From contig NZ_JAILYM010000007.1 of the NCBI RefSeq assembly GCF_020179425.1, positions 166,709-230,708 of the forward strand: DNA of 64,000 nt. The letters are read 5' to 3'. The position numbers and the translations under genes are program-made. The notes beneath the pieces are model-generated. The model was not told the origin of the DNA. It did no database searches and worked only from the letters and a program-made list of their open reading frames with translations. Each line of letters begins with the position of its first letter. Position 1 is the stretch's first letter. The DNA comes from Novosphingobium percolationis. Its GTDB lineage: Bacteria; Pseudomonadota; Alphaproteobacteria; Sphingomonadales; Sphingomonadaceae. Positions 33,000 to 42,767 of this stretch are shown here, piece by piece.

Positions 33000-33680
33000 T
33001 CAGCCCGTGCCGTCGAGCCAGCGGCCAAGGCACACGAAGGCCCAGATCAGCGGCGGGACCATGATCGTCGAGAGCACCAGCTTGGCGATGATCTGGCCCT
33101 CCAGCATCTGCGCCAGGGGCAGCGGATGGCCACTCGCATCGGCCACGCCCCAGAACGACAGGGTGATGAAGATCAGCGTGTCGACCACCTGGCTCAACAC
33201 GCCAGCAACCCACGCCCGCACGAGCAGCAGGTTGCCGCGCCCACTGGCAAGGCGCGAGAACACCGCAACGTTGAGCGTCTGCGACACACCGTAGGAGACG
33301 AGGCCTGCGAACTGCATCCGCGCCCCTTGTCCCAGCAGGCGGGCAAAGGCGTCCTGATCGCTCCAGAAGGGCGCGGGCGGGACGGCGTGGATGACGAACG
33401 TGAGCAGCGCCATCGAGACGATCAGCGGCACGAAGCCCAGCCGCACGAGGCGATTGGCCGTGTCCTGTCCGAACAGTTCGGCCACGGCGCTCGCCAGCAC
33501 AACCAGCAGAAGGAAGGCGAAAATGCCCGATTCGACCGCGAGATCGCCCAGCAGCGGCCAGTGCCCGAGCGAAGCGATCTTCGTGCCCAGCACGCCTGCC
33601 AGCACCACCAAGCCGCCATAGAGCAGCGCGAAGGCGAACAGCGAGCGGGGCATGGTGAGGGTTTCGGAAGGGCCTGGCAT
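33000..33680 (-). CDS. yhhQ: Queuosine precursor transporter (YhhQ/VUT family)
   Basis: A six-helix membrane protein of about 226 residues. The run FVVLAGVLGTKIASLG-like start, SAVAELFGQDTANRLVRLGF and YGVSQTLNVAVFSRL are hallmarks of YhhQ-type (DUF165) proteins, which import preQ0/preQ1 for queuosine tRNA modification. queG lies 30 kb away in the same window, which fits salvage of a queuosine precursor. The ATG at 33680 is used; an internal ATG nine codons on is possible. Confidence 0.87.
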   Translation of the reverse strand: MPGPSETLTMPRSLFAFALLYGGLVVLAGVLGTKIASLGHWPLLGDLAVESGIFAFLLLVVLASAVAELFGQDTANRLVRLGFVPLIVSMALLTFVIHAVPPAPFWSDQDAFARLLGQGARMQFAGLVSYGVSQTLNVAVFSRLASGRGNLLLVRAWVAGVLSQVVDTLIFITLSFWGVADASGHPLPLAQMLEGQIIAKLVLSTIMVPPLIWAFVCLGRWLDGTG

Positions 33681-33769
33681 CACCGCGCGATAGCGGATTT
33701 TGACCCCTCGCCAAATCCCGTTTAGGACCGGCTGAAACCAGTTCCCTGCACGGAGCCGCCGACCCGCCG

Positions 33770-35023
33770 ATGCGCGTGATCCTCAGCCTTGCCGGGATGG
33801 CCCTCATCCTGCTTTTCGCCGTTGCCCTGTCCTCCAACCGCCGCGCGATCCGGTTGCGGGTGGTCGGCCCAGCCTTCGCGCTGCAGGCGGGGCTTGCGGC
33901 GCTGGTGCTCTATTTCCCGCCGGGCAACGCCGCCCTGCAGGGCGCGGCGCATGGGGTGGAGAGCCTGCTGGGCTTTGCGCGCGCCGGGGTGCAGTTCCTG
34001 TTCGGCCCGCTCGCCGCGCCCGAGATCGGCGGGCACAGCTTCGCGATCTCGGCGCTGCCGACGATCGTGTTCTTCGCCGCGCTGATCTCGATCCTCTACT
34101 ACGTGGGGGTGATGCAGCTGGTGATCCGCTGGATCGGCGGCGGGCTGGAGAAGCTGACCGGGATCAGCAAGGTCGAGGCACTGTGCGCGGCATCGAACAT
34201 CTTTGTCGGGCAGAGCGAGGCGCCGCTGGTGATCCGGCCCTATCTTGCCGGCCTCGCCCCGTCGCAGCTGTTCTGCGTGATGAGCGTGGGCATGGCGGGC
34301 GTCGCGGGCACGATCCTGGCCGCTTATGCCGCGATGGGCATCCGCATCGACTACCTCGTCGCCGCCGCGTTCATGTCCGCGCCGGGCGGGGTGCTGATGG
34401 CCAAGATCATGATGCCCGACGAACCACCCGCGCCCGCCGGAATCGACGGCGTGCTGCCCGATCCGCACCCCTTGCCCGATGCGATGGACCCTGAGGAAGA
34501 GCGACCCGCGAACATCATCATGGCCGCCAGCCAGGGCGCGCAGACCGGCGTGAAGCTGGCCGTCGCGGTGGGCGCGATGGTGCTGGCCTTCGTCGCGCTG
34601 GTCGCGCTCGCCAACGGCATGTTCGGCTGGATCGGCGGCTGGTTCGGCCATCCCGACCTCTCGTTCCAGCAGGTGCTCGGCTATGTCTTCGCGCCGGTGT
34701 TCCTGCTGCTGGGCGCGCCCGACTGGGCCGAGGCGATGCAGGCGGGCGGGCTGTTCGGGGCCAAGCTGGTGCTGAACGAATTCGTCGCCTTCATCGACCT
34801 CGGCAATGCGCAAGGGCTTTCGCCGCACACCGTCGCGATCGTGACCTTCGCGCTGTGCGGCTTTGCCAACTTCAGCTCGATCGCGATCCAGATGGCGGTG
34901 ACGGGAGGCCTTGCCCCCAACCAGCGCCCGGTGATCGCAAAGCTCGGCCTGCGCGCGCTCGTCGCGGGCGCTCTGTCGAACCTGATGAGCGCCGCGCTGG
35001 CCGGGCTGTTCCTCAGCGCCTGA
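33770..35023 (+). CDS. CNT-family nucleoside transporter
   Basis: A 417-residue concentrative nucleoside transporter (NupC type) that imports nucleosides with H+ or Na+. The family's substrate/ion motif ASNIFVGQSEAPLVIRPY is intact, followed by AAFMSAPGGVLMAKIMMP and the late helix region FALCGFANFSSIAIQ. Length and about ten helices are normal. Its end overlaps the convergent membrane-protein gene by 11 bases. Confidence 0.93.
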   Translation: MRVILSLAGMALILLFAVALSSNRRAIRLRVVGPAFALQAGLAALVLYFPPGNAALQGAAHGVESLLGFARAGVQFLFGPLAAPEIGGHSFAISALPTIVFFAALISILYYVGVMQLVIRWIGGGLEKLTGISKVEALCAASNIFVGQSEAPLVIRPYLAGLAPSQLFCVMSVGMAGVAGTILAAYAAMGIRIDYLVAAAFMSAPGGVLMAKIMMPDEPPAPAGIDGVLPDPHPLPDAMDPEEERPANIIMAASQGAQTGVKLAVAVGAMVLAFVALVALANGMFGWIGGWFGHPDLSFQQVLGYVFAPVFLLLGAPDWAEAMQAGGLFGAKLVLNEFVAFIDLGNAQGLSPHTVAIVTFALCGFANFSSIAIQMAVTGGLAPNQRPVIAKLGLRALVAGALSNLMSAALAGLFLSA

Positions 35024-36008
35024 GCGCGGTGTAGCCCTGCCGCGCCAGCAGCGGCAGGCCCATCAGCACGAACGGCGCGACCATGAAGCCCCAGTAGCCG
35101 TTGTCCTCGCGCCCCAGCACGGTCAGCGCGGCGAGGAAGCCGGCGCTGCCGATCGCGGCGATGCGCTCGCGCTCGCGCCCCCAGCGCAGCATCGCAGCGA
35201 GCGAGGCCGCGACGGTTGCCAGCAGCAGCCAGCCGGGCAGCGGATAGAGCGCGAGGTTGCGGCGCAGCGCGTCGATGACCAGCGTCAGACCCTGGAAGCG
35301 CACCCAGCCGGGCGAGGCGACATCGGCGGCGGTGACCTGCGCGGCGGCGAAGTGGGCGTGGACCATCCACAGCGCACCCGCCCCTGCGATGGCCGCGCAG
35401 CTCATGGCCGCCAGCTTCCAATCGCGCTTCCACAAGGCGACGAGAACCATCGCCGCCAGCCACGCCAGCGCTGTTTCGCGCACCAGCACGGCGGCGAAGG
35501 CGAGCAGGACCATCAGCGCCGGCTGCCGATGCGCGCAGAGCGCGAGCAGGACGAGCAGCACGCTCCATTGTTCGTGCAGATAGGCCGCACCGGGGAAGAA
35601 CGCGCCGAACAGGCCCGCCAGCACCAGGGCGATCGCGGCCAGCGCTTCTGGCGAGGTCCGGTCCGACAGCGTGCGGCGCAGCGCGATCAGCGCGACGAAC
35701 AGCAGCCCCCACAGCGCGGCGGTGCGCGCCTTGGTCGTTGGCAGTAGCGCGAGGCCATAGGCCAGCGTCGGCGGGCGCACGGCCAGCGCGGGGCGCACCG
35801 GGTAGTCGCGCGCGCGCTGTTCCGTGATCGTGGCGGGGTAGAACCCTTCGCCTGCGCGCACCCGCTCGGTGACGGCGCGGTAGAGTTCCTGATCGACCAG
35901 CACGCCATCCGCTTTCGGCGCACCGGCTTGAGCAGGGGCGGCCTGCGCCGGGACGGCGAGCAGGGCGAACAGCGCCAGCACCAGCAAACGCAACGCCCCC
36001 CGCCCCAT
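35013..36008 (-). CDS. Unknown polytopic membrane protein (GT-C-like)
   Basis: A 331-residue protein with a probable signal peptide (ALFALLAVPAQAA), a short periplasmic loop of about 70 residues (DQELYRAVTERVRAGEGFYP) and then eight or more hydrophobic helices. The layout, and an early acidic/aromatic loop, resemble GT-C glycosyltransferases or mannosyltransferase-like proteins, but no clear catalytic DE motif is evident. It is immediately downstream of mutS on the same strand (3-base gap), so it is probably co-transcribed. Confidence 0.75.
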   Translation of the reverse strand: MGRGALRLLVLALFALLAVPAQAAPAQAGAPKADGVLVDQELYRAVTERVRAGEGFYPATITEQRARDYPVRPALAVRPPTLAYGLALLPTTKARTAALWGLLFVALIALRRTLSDRTSPEALAAIALVLAGLFGAFFPGAAYLHEQWSVLLVLLALCAHRQPALMVLLAFAAVLVRETALAWLAAMVLVALWKRDWKLAAMSCAAIAGAGALWMVHAHFAAAQVTAADVASPGWVRFQGLTLVIDALRRNLALYPLPGWLLLATVAASLAAMLRWGRERERIAAIGSAGFLAALTVLGREDNGYWGFMVAPFVLMGLPLLARQGYTALRR

Positions 36009-36010
36009 CG

Positions 36011-38605
36011 TCAGATTTCCCGTTTCAGATCGTAGAGCAGATCGAGCGCGGCGCGCGGGGAGAGCGAATCGATGTCCACCGCGTTCAGCTTGTCGCGCAG
36101 GGCGTCGACCTTTTCCTCCGCCGCCTCGATCGCGGCGGCGAACAGCGGCAGGTCGCCGAGGCCCGCGGCGAGGCCCCCGGTCGCGGCGCGGCCCTTCTCC
36201 AGCTTGTCGAGGACCGCCTTGGCGCGCTTGACGACCGGTGCGGGCACCCCGGCAAGGCGCGCGACGGCAAGGCCGTAGCTCTTGTCCGCAGGGCCTTCGG
36301 CCAGTTCATGTAGCAGGACCAGATCGCCCTTCCACTCGCGCGCGCGAACGTGGTGGAGCGAGAGCGCGGGGCAGGTTTCGGCCAGCCGCGCCAGTTCGTG
36401 GTAGTGCGTGGCGAACAGGCAGCGGCTGCGGTTCACTTCGTGCACCGCCTCGGCCACGGCCCACGCCAGCGCGAGGCCATCGTAGGTCGAGGTGCCGCGC
36501 CCCACTTCGTCGAGGATGACGAAGCTGCGCTCGGTCGCCTGGGACAGGATCGCGGCGGTCTCGACCATCTCGACCATGAAGGTTGAGCGCCCGCGCGCGA
36601 GGTTGTCGGCAGCGCCGACACGGCTGAACAGGCGGTCGACAAGGCCCACCGTGGCGCGTTCCGCGGGCACGAAGCCCCCCGCCTGCGCCAGCAGCACGAT
36701 CAGCGCGTTCTGGCGTAGGAAGGTCGATTTACCGCCCATGTTGGGGCCGCCGATCAGCCAGAGCCGGTCGTCGGAAGACAGTGCGCAGTCGTTGGCGACG
36801 AAGCGTTCGCCTTTGGCGCCAAGCGCCGCTTCGACCACGGGATGGCGTCCGCCGACGATCTCGAGGCTGGGCTCGTCCACCACGCGCGGCAGGGTCCAGC
36901 CGCCCTCGGCAGCGCGTTCGGCCTGCCCGGCGGCAACATCCAGCCGGGCGAGCGCGGCGGCGGTGGCGGCGATGGCCTCGCGGCGTTCGACGGCTTGGCC
37001 CACCAGATCCTCGAAGTGCGCTTCCTCCGCCGCGAGCGCATGGCCGCCCGATTCGGCGATGCGGCTGGCTTCCTCGTGCAGCGCCAGCGCGTTGAAGCGC
37101 ACCGCGCCCGCCATGGTCTGGCGGTGGGTGAAGCCCGAATCGGGCTGCATCAGGCGGTCGGCATGGCGGGCCGGAACCTCGATGAAGTAGCCCAGCACGC
37201 CGTTGTGCCGGATCTTGAGCGCGGAAACGCCGGTTTCGTCGCGGTATTTCGCTTCGAGCGCGGCAATCGTGCGGCGCGAATTGCCCGACGCGCGGCGCAA
37301 TTCGTCGAGCGCAGCGTCGTAGCCTTCGGCGATGAAGCCGCCCTGCGCGCGCTCGGTCGGCGGCGCGGGGACGAGCGCGCGGGCGTAGAGATCGACCAGC
37401 GCGCCATGGCCGCCGAGCGCAGGGACCAGCGCATCGGCGAGCACCGGCCGGTCACCGCGCGCAAACAGCAGCTCGCGCAGGCGCAGCGCTTCGGACAGGC
37501 CATCGCGCAACTGGCCGAGATCGCGCGGGCTGCCGCGCCCCGCGACCAGACGCCCGAGCGCACGGCCCACGTCGGGCGCCGCGCGCAGGATCGCGCGCAC
37601 GTCGCCGCGCAGCAGGGGATCATCGTGGAGCCAGCTGACCAGCTCGAGCCGCTGGCGGATCGCTTGCGGATCGGTCAGCGGGGCCGAAAGGTCTTCGGCC
37701 AGCAGCCGCGCGCCCGCCCCGGTGACGCAGCGGTCGACCGCTTCGACCAGACTGCCCTTGCGCCCGCCGGTGGTGCTGGCGAGAATTTCGAGACTGGCGC
37801 GCGTTGCCTCGTCCATCGCCATGTGGCCGCCCGGCTCGCGCACCACGGGCGGCAGCAGGAACGGCAGCTTTCCGCGCCCCGCATGGTCGAGGTAGTCCAC
37901 CAGCCCGCAGGCGGCGGCGAGCATCGCCCGGCTGAACTGGCCAAAGCCATCGAGCGTGGAAACGCCGTGCAGCTCTTTCAGCCGCGCCTCGCCACGCCCC
38001 GAATCGAAGCTGCGCGCCGGGCGCGGCACGATATCCAGGGGTGCTTCGTCCCAGTCTTCGGGTGCGACGATCTCGCTCGCACCCAGGCGTGCGAGTGCGG
38101 CGCCGATGGCCTCGGGCGCGCATTCCTCCAGCTCCATGCGGCCGGTCGAGATGTCGCAGGCGGCGATGCCCACAACCCCGCGCACCCCGCAGATCGCGGC
38201 CAGCACGTTGGCGCGGCGCGGTTCCAGCAGGGCTTCCTCGGTCAGCGTCCCCGCCGTCACGAAACGCACGATATCGCGCGCGACCAGCGCCTTGGAGCCG
38301 CCGCGCTTCTTCGCTTCCTCAGGGCTTTCGACCTGTTCGGCGATGGCCACGCGGCAGCCCGCCTTGATCAGCCGGGCGAGGTAGCCTTCGGCCGAATGCA
38401 CCGGCACGCCGCACATCGGGATCGGCGCGCCGCCGTGTTCGCCCCGGCTGGTCAGCGCGATGTCGAGCACCTGTGCAGCCACCTTCGCATCGTCGAAGAA
38501 CAGCTCGAAGAAGTCCCCCATCCGGTAGAACAGGAGGCAGTCGGCGGCTTGCGCCTTGAGCGCAAGATATTGCGCCATCATCGGAGTTGGGGCATTAGGC
38601 GTCAC
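36011..38605 (-). CDS. mutS: DNA mismatch repair protein MutS
   Basis: An 864-residue mismatch sensor. The mismatch-reading Phe-X-Glu is in LLFYRMGDFFELFFDDA. The ATPase core carries Walker A GGPNMGGKSTFL, Walker B with VILDEVGRGTSTYDG and CLFATHYHEL. All domains are present at normal length. The reading frame starts with a GTG (38605), giving MTPNAPTPMMAQYL; the two ATGs at residues 9-10 are alternatives. Its MutL partner is not in this window. Confidence 0.96.
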   Translation of the reverse strand: MTPNAPTPMMAQYLALKAQAADCLLFYRMGDFFELFFDDAKVAAQVLDIALTSRGEHGGAPIPMCGVPVHSAEGYLARLIKAGCRVAIAEQVESPEEAKKRGGSKALVARDIVRFVTAGTLTEEALLEPRRANVLAAICGVRGVVGIAACDISTGRMELEECAPEAIGAALARLGASEIVAPEDWDEAPLDIVPRPARSFDSGRGEARLKELHGVSTLDGFGQFSRAMLAAACGLVDYLDHAGRGKLPFLLPPVVREPGGHMAMDEATRASLEILASTTGGRKGSLVEAVDRCVTGAGARLLAEDLSAPLTDPQAIRQRLELVSWLHDDPLLRGDVRAILRAAPDVGRALGRLVAGRGSPRDLGQLRDGLSEALRLRELLFARGDRPVLADALVPALGGHGALVDLYARALVPAPPTERAQGGFIAEGYDAALDELRRASGNSRRTIAALEAKYRDETGVSALKIRHNGVLGYFIEVPARHADRLMQPDSGFTHRQTMAGAVRFNALALHEEASRIAESGGHALAAEEAHFEDLVGQAVERREAIAATAAALARLDVAAGQAERAAEGGWTLPRVVDEPSLEIVGGRHPVVEAALGAKGERFVANDCALSSDDRLWLIGGPNMGGKSTFLRQNALIVLLAQAGGFVPAERATVGLVDRLFSRVGAADNLARGRSTFMVEMVETAAILSQATERSFVILDEVGRGTSTYDGLALAWAVAEAVHEVNRSRCLFATHYHELARLAETCPALSLHHVRAREWKGDLVLLHELAEGPADKSYGLAVARLAGVPAPVVKRAKAVLDKLEKGRAATGGLAAGLGDLPLFAAAIEAAEEKVDALRDKLNAVDIDSLSPRAALDLLYDLKREI

Positions 38606-38703
38606 GACGCTGGTGGCTAGACCAGACGCGCCCGTTTCTCAAACCACCGTCGCCGGATATCGACAAGTTCCGGCCAAGCGCACAGGGGCTCGCAAAAGGG
38701 CTG

Positions 38704-40341
38704 ATGCAGGTCCGCGACAAATCCTTTTCGTCCGTCGTGCGCGCGCTGTGGGATCGCGCCGGTGCGCTGCCGTGGCTGAGCGGGCCGGGCATCGTGCTGC
38801 TGGTACTGGCGATCTGCCTACCCTTCGCGCTGGTCGAAGTGCCACCGCTGATCGACGTGCCGGGCCACATGGGCGCCGCCGCGATCGAGGCCGCCGGGCC
38901 GGGCAATCCGCTGGAAAAGTACTTCAGCTGGAAGTGGGTGTTCACCCTGAACATCGGTGGCGGCGTGCTGATGAAGGTGCTGGGCGCGCAGTTCGGCATC
39001 CTTGCCGCCGGATGGTGGAGCACGGTGCTGGCGACCGGCCTGTTCGCGGGCGGCTGCCTGTGGACCATCCGCGTGCTCAATCCCAAGGGTGGGCACGGCG
39101 CGGCCTGGGCGCTGATGTTCGTGTTCAGCTTCCCGCTGCTGACCGGCTTTCTCAACTATATTCTCGCAACCGGCATTTCACTGACCGCGTTCGCCGCCTC
39201 GGTGTGGCTGGAGCGCAAGCCGAAGCAGCGCGCGGCGCTGCTGATCGCGGCGCAGCCGGTGGCGATGCTGTGCCATGCCATCGGCGGCATGCTGCTGGCG
39301 CTGCTGGTCGGCGCGAACGCCGTCGGGCGCGAGATCGACCGCCTGCCGCGCGGCTGGTGGAAGCCCTCGATCGCCCGCACGCTGGTGCGCGAACTGGGGT
39401 GGAAGGACATCGCCTGGCGGCTGTGGCTGCTGTGCTGGCCGCTGCTGGCAACGATCGTGACGATGGTGCTGTGGAAGTACCTTTCGCCCGAGCCTGTGCG
39501 CAGCCTCAACAAGTGGCGCTGGGATCAGAAAGCCTGGTATCTGGTGCTGACGCTGCGCGACCAGTCCAAGCTGCTCGACGGCACGACGACCGCGCTGTGC
39601 ATCGGACTGGTGCTGTTCGGCTGGGCGCTTGGCGCGCGGTGGAAGTGGCAGCTCGGCCTGCCCGGCCTGCTCGTGTTCCTGCTGTTCCTGGCGATCCCCA
39701 GCGACATCAATGGCAGCGCCTTCGTCGATGTGCGCTTGCTGCCGGTCGCCGCCATGCTGGCGCTGGGCCTGCAGGACTGGAGCGAGGCGGGCGAACGGCG
39801 CGCGCGCATCATCGCGACGGCGGGCATGCTGCTGCTGGCGGTGCGGCTGGTGGTCACCGGCGCGAGCTTTGCCGACTACGCGCAGGACTATCGCAAGCAG
39901 CTGGCGGCGCTCCACCATGTCGAGCCGGGCAGCCGCGTGCTCGCTTTCGTGGAACATTCCTGCCTGGAAGAATCGTGGCGCAACACCCGGCGCGACCACC
40001 TCGCCAGCCTGTCGAGCCTCTATCGCCAGGCCTGGGTCAACGACAACTGGGCCGTGCCGGGGCTGCACATGGTGATCCCGCGCTTCCGCCCCGGCCGCAA
40101 CTTCGCCGCCGACCCGTCGGAGTTCGTGTGGTCGCCCCGCTGCGCCGGTCGCCGGATGCGCACCGTCGATTATGCGCTGAGCAAGGCGCCGATCGAGCGG
40201 GTCGATTACGTGTGGCTGATCGACACCGGCTTGCCCAGCAATCCCGACCCCCGGCTCCAGCTCGTGTGGCAGGAAGGGCGCAGCCTGCTGTTCCAGGTCC
40301 GTCCACTGGGGTTCCCGACGTGGAAGCCCAAGGACTTCTAG
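38704..40341 (+). CDS. Unknown multi-pass membrane protein (GT-C-like, 545 residues)
   Basis: About ten hydrophobic helices with a long soluble C-terminal part (from about residue 380: DYRKQLAALHHVEPGSRVLA). An early loop, PPLIDVPGHMGAAAIE, sits after the first helix, where GT-C glycosyltransferases keep their catalytic acid, so a lipid-phosphate-sugar dependent transferase is possible. Catalytic identity cannot be settled from the sequence alone. It is divergent from mutS and has a long leader before the malic enzyme gene. Confidence 0.78.
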   Translation: MQVRDKSFSSVVRALWDRAGALPWLSGPGIVLLVLAICLPFALVEVPPLIDVPGHMGAAAIEAAGPGNPLEKYFSWKWVFTLNIGGGVLMKVLGAQFGILAAGWWSTVLATGLFAGGCLWTIRVLNPKGGHGAAWALMFVFSFPLLTGFLNYILATGISLTAFAASVWLERKPKQRAALLIAAQPVAMLCHAIGGMLLALLVGANAVGREIDRLPRGWWKPSIARTLVRELGWKDIAWRLWLLCWPLLATIVTMVLWKYLSPEPVRSLNKWRWDQKAWYLVLTLRDQSKLLDGTTTALCIGLVLFGWALGARWKWQLGLPGLLVFLLFLAIPSDINGSAFVDVRLLPVAAMLALGLQDWSEAGERRARIIATAGMLLLAVRLVVTGASFADYAQDYRKQLAALHHVEPGSRVLAFVEHSCLEESWRNTRRDHLASLSSLYRQAWVNDNWAVPGLHMVIPRFRPGRNFAADPSEFVWSPRCAGRRMRTVDYALSKAPIERVDYVWLIDTGLPSNPDPRLQLVWQEGRSLLFQVRPLGFPTWKPKDF

Positions 40342-40472
40342 CCGCAACCTTCTTGCGCAATACGCAATCGCAGTATCGAAAAATGCGTTGCATCGCCGCC
40401 TTGACGTAGCGGTTCAGGTCGGACAGTGCCGTTTCGACTTTCGACAACGCGCCAAAATATCAGGGGGGACTC

Positions 40473-42734
40473 ATGTCCGAGGAAAGCAACGTCCGCTTCA
40501 CCGAGCGCGAGGCGCTTTTCTACCACAACACGATCCGCCCCGGTAAGATCGAGATCATCGCCAGCAAGCCGATGGCGACGCAGCGTGACCTCAGCCTCGC
40601 CTATTCGCCCGGCGTCGCCGTGCCGGTGCGCGCCATCGCCGACGATCCCGCCACCGCCTACGACTACACTGCCAAGGGCAACCTCGTCGCGGTGATCTCG
40701 AACGGGACCGCCATCCTCGGCATGGGCAACCTCGGCGCGCTTGCGTCGAAGCCGGTGATGGAAGGCAAGGCGGTGCTGTTCAAGCGCTTCGCCGACGTCG
40801 ATTCGATCGACATCGAACTCGCCACCGAAGATCCGCAGGCGTTCATCGAAGCGGTGGCGCTGATGGAGCCGAGCTTTGGCGGCATCAACCTTGAAGACAT
40901 CAAGGCACCCGAATGTTTCATCATCGAACAGGCGCTCAAGGAACGCCTCAAGATCCCGGTGATGCACGATGACCAGCACGGCACCGCAATCATCTCGGCC
41001 GCTGGCCTGCTCAATGCCTGCTACCTGACGGGCCGCAAGCTCGACGAGGTCAAGGTGGTGGTCAACGGCGCGGGCGCAGCAGCGATCGCCTGCACCGCGC
41101 TGATCAAGGCCATGGGCGTGCGCCACGAAAACGTGATCATGTGCGACACCAAGGGCGTGATCTATCCGGGCCGCGAAAACGTCGACCAGTTCAAGTCGGC
41201 GCATGCGGTGATGACCGACAAGCGCACGCTGGCCGAAGCCATGGTCGGTGCCGACATCTTCCTCGGCCTGTCGGTCAAGGGCGCGGTGACGCAGGACATG
41301 GTGCGTTCGATGGCGCCGCAGCCGATCATCTTCGCGATGGCCAATCCCGATCCCGAGATCACCCCGCCCGAGGCCAAGGCCGTGCGCCCCGACGCGATCG
41401 TGGCAACGGGCCGTTCGGACTATCCGAACCAGGTCAACAACGTGCTGGGCTTCCCCTTCATCTTCCGCGGTGCGCTCGACGTGCGGGCGACCGCGATCAA
41501 CGAAGAGATGAAGATCGCCGCCGCCAGCGCCATCGCCGAACTGGCGCGCGAGCCGGTGCCGGAAGAAGTGGCCGCGGCCTATGGCCAGAACCACACTTTC
41601 GGGCTCGACTACATCATCCCCGCCCCGTTCGATCCGCGCCTGATGGAAGTGGTCTCGTCCGCCGTCGCCCGTGCGGCGATGGAAACGGGCGTGGCGCAGA
41701 AGCCGATCGAAGATTTCGCGGCCTATCGCACCAGCCTCAAGGCGCGGCTCAATCCGACGACCGCTGTGCTGACCCGCGTGTTCGAACAGGCGCGCGAGAA
41801 CCCCAAGCGCGTGGTCTTCGCCGAAGCCGAAAACGAAGTGGTGCTGCGCGCCGCGATCCAGTTCAAGGACTTCGGCTATGGCACGCCGGTGCTGGTGGGG
41901 CGCACCCAGCCGGTGCTCGACAAGCTCAACGAACTGGGCGTGGCCGACGCCGATTCGTACGAGATCCACAACTCTGCCGTCTCGCCGCTGGTGCCCGAGA
42001 TGGTCGCCTACCTCTACGAGCAGCTGCAGCGCCGCGGCTTCCTGGAACGCGACGTCCGCCGCATGGTCAACCAGGACCGCAACGTCTTTGCCTCGCTGCT
42101 GGTCGCGCTGGGCCATGGCGATGCGCTGATCACCGGCATGACGCGCACGTTCGCGCAGTCGATGAAGGAAGTGCGCCAGGTCCTGCACCCCAAGCCCGGC
42201 CACCTGCCCTTCGGCATTCACCTGATGGTCGCCAAGAACTACACCGTGTTCCTGGCCGACACGACCGTGAACGAGCGCCCCTCGGCCGAGGATCTCGCCC
42301 ACATCGCGATCGAGACGGCTGCGGTGGCCAAGCGCATGGGCCACGAACCGCGCGTGGCGTTCCTGTCGTACTCCACCTTCGGCAATCCTTCGGGCAAGTG
42401 GCTGGACAACATTCGCGGGGCGGTCTCCATCCTCGACGAAAAGAACCCCGGTTTCGAATACGAAGGCGAAATGGCGCCCGATGCCGCGCTCAACCCCAAG
42501 GTCATGGCGAACTATCCGTTCTGCCGCCTTTCGGGCCCGGCCAACGTGCTGATCATGCCGGGGCTGCAATCGGCCAACATCTCGGCCAAGCTGCTGCGCG
42601 AACTGGCGGGCAACGCGGTGATCGGGCCGATGCTGATCGGCATGGAAAAGCCGGTGCAGGTCGCGCCGATGACCGCGATCGCGCCCGACATCCTGACGCT
42701 TGCCGTGCTGGCGGCGGCGGGGATCGCGGGCTGA
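40473..42734 (+). CDS. maeB: NADP-dependent malic enzyme fused to phosphotransacetylase-like domain
   Basis: A 753-residue MaeB-type enzyme turning malate into pyruvate, CO2 and NADPH. Residues 1-430 are the malic domain (LAYSPGVAVPV, KIPVMHDDQHGTAII, VVVNGAGAAAIACT). Residues 430-753 are the phosphotransacetylase-like part (VVFAEAENEVVLRAA, ANVLIMPGLQSANI), which in this class is thought to bind acetyl-CoA as a regulator rather than catalyse. A strong AGGGGGG precedes the ATG. It is useful for gluconeogenesis from fatty acids or PHB. Confidence 0.94.
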   Translation: MSEESNVRFTEREALFYHNTIRPGKIEIIASKPMATQRDLSLAYSPGVAVPVRAIADDPATAYDYTAKGNLVAVISNGTAILGMGNLGALASKPVMEGKAVLFKRFADVDSIDIELATEDPQAFIEAVALMEPSFGGINLEDIKAPECFIIEQALKERLKIPVMHDDQHGTAIISAAGLLNACYLTGRKLDEVKVVVNGAGAAAIACTALIKAMGVRHENVIMCDTKGVIYPGRENVDQFKSAHAVMTDKRTLAEAMVGADIFLGLSVKGAVTQDMVRSMAPQPIIFAMANPDPEITPPEAKAVRPDAIVATGRSDYPNQVNNVLGFPFIFRGALDVRATAINEEMKIAAASAIAELAREPVPEEVAAAYGQNHTFGLDYIIPAPFDPRLMEVVSSAVARAAMETGVAQKPIEDFAAYRTSLKARLNPTTAVLTRVFEQARENPKRVVFAEAENEVVLRAAIQFKDFGYGTPVLVGRTQPVLDKLNELGVADADSYEIHNSAVSPLVPEMVAYLYEQLQRRGFLERDVRRMVNQDRNVFASLLVALGHGDALITGMTRTFAQSMKEVRQVLHPKPGHLPFGIHLMVAKNYTVFLADTTVNERPSAEDLAHIAIETAAVAKRMGHEPRVAFLSYSTFGNPSGKWLDNIRGAVSILDEKNPGFEYEGEMAPDAALNPKVMANYPFCRLSGPANVLIMPGLQSANISAKLLRELAGNAVIGPMLIGMEKPVQVAPMTAIAPDILTLAVLAAAGIAG

Positions 42735-42767
42735 TGCGCACGGCGGCGGGTCCGGGCTGACGCGGCC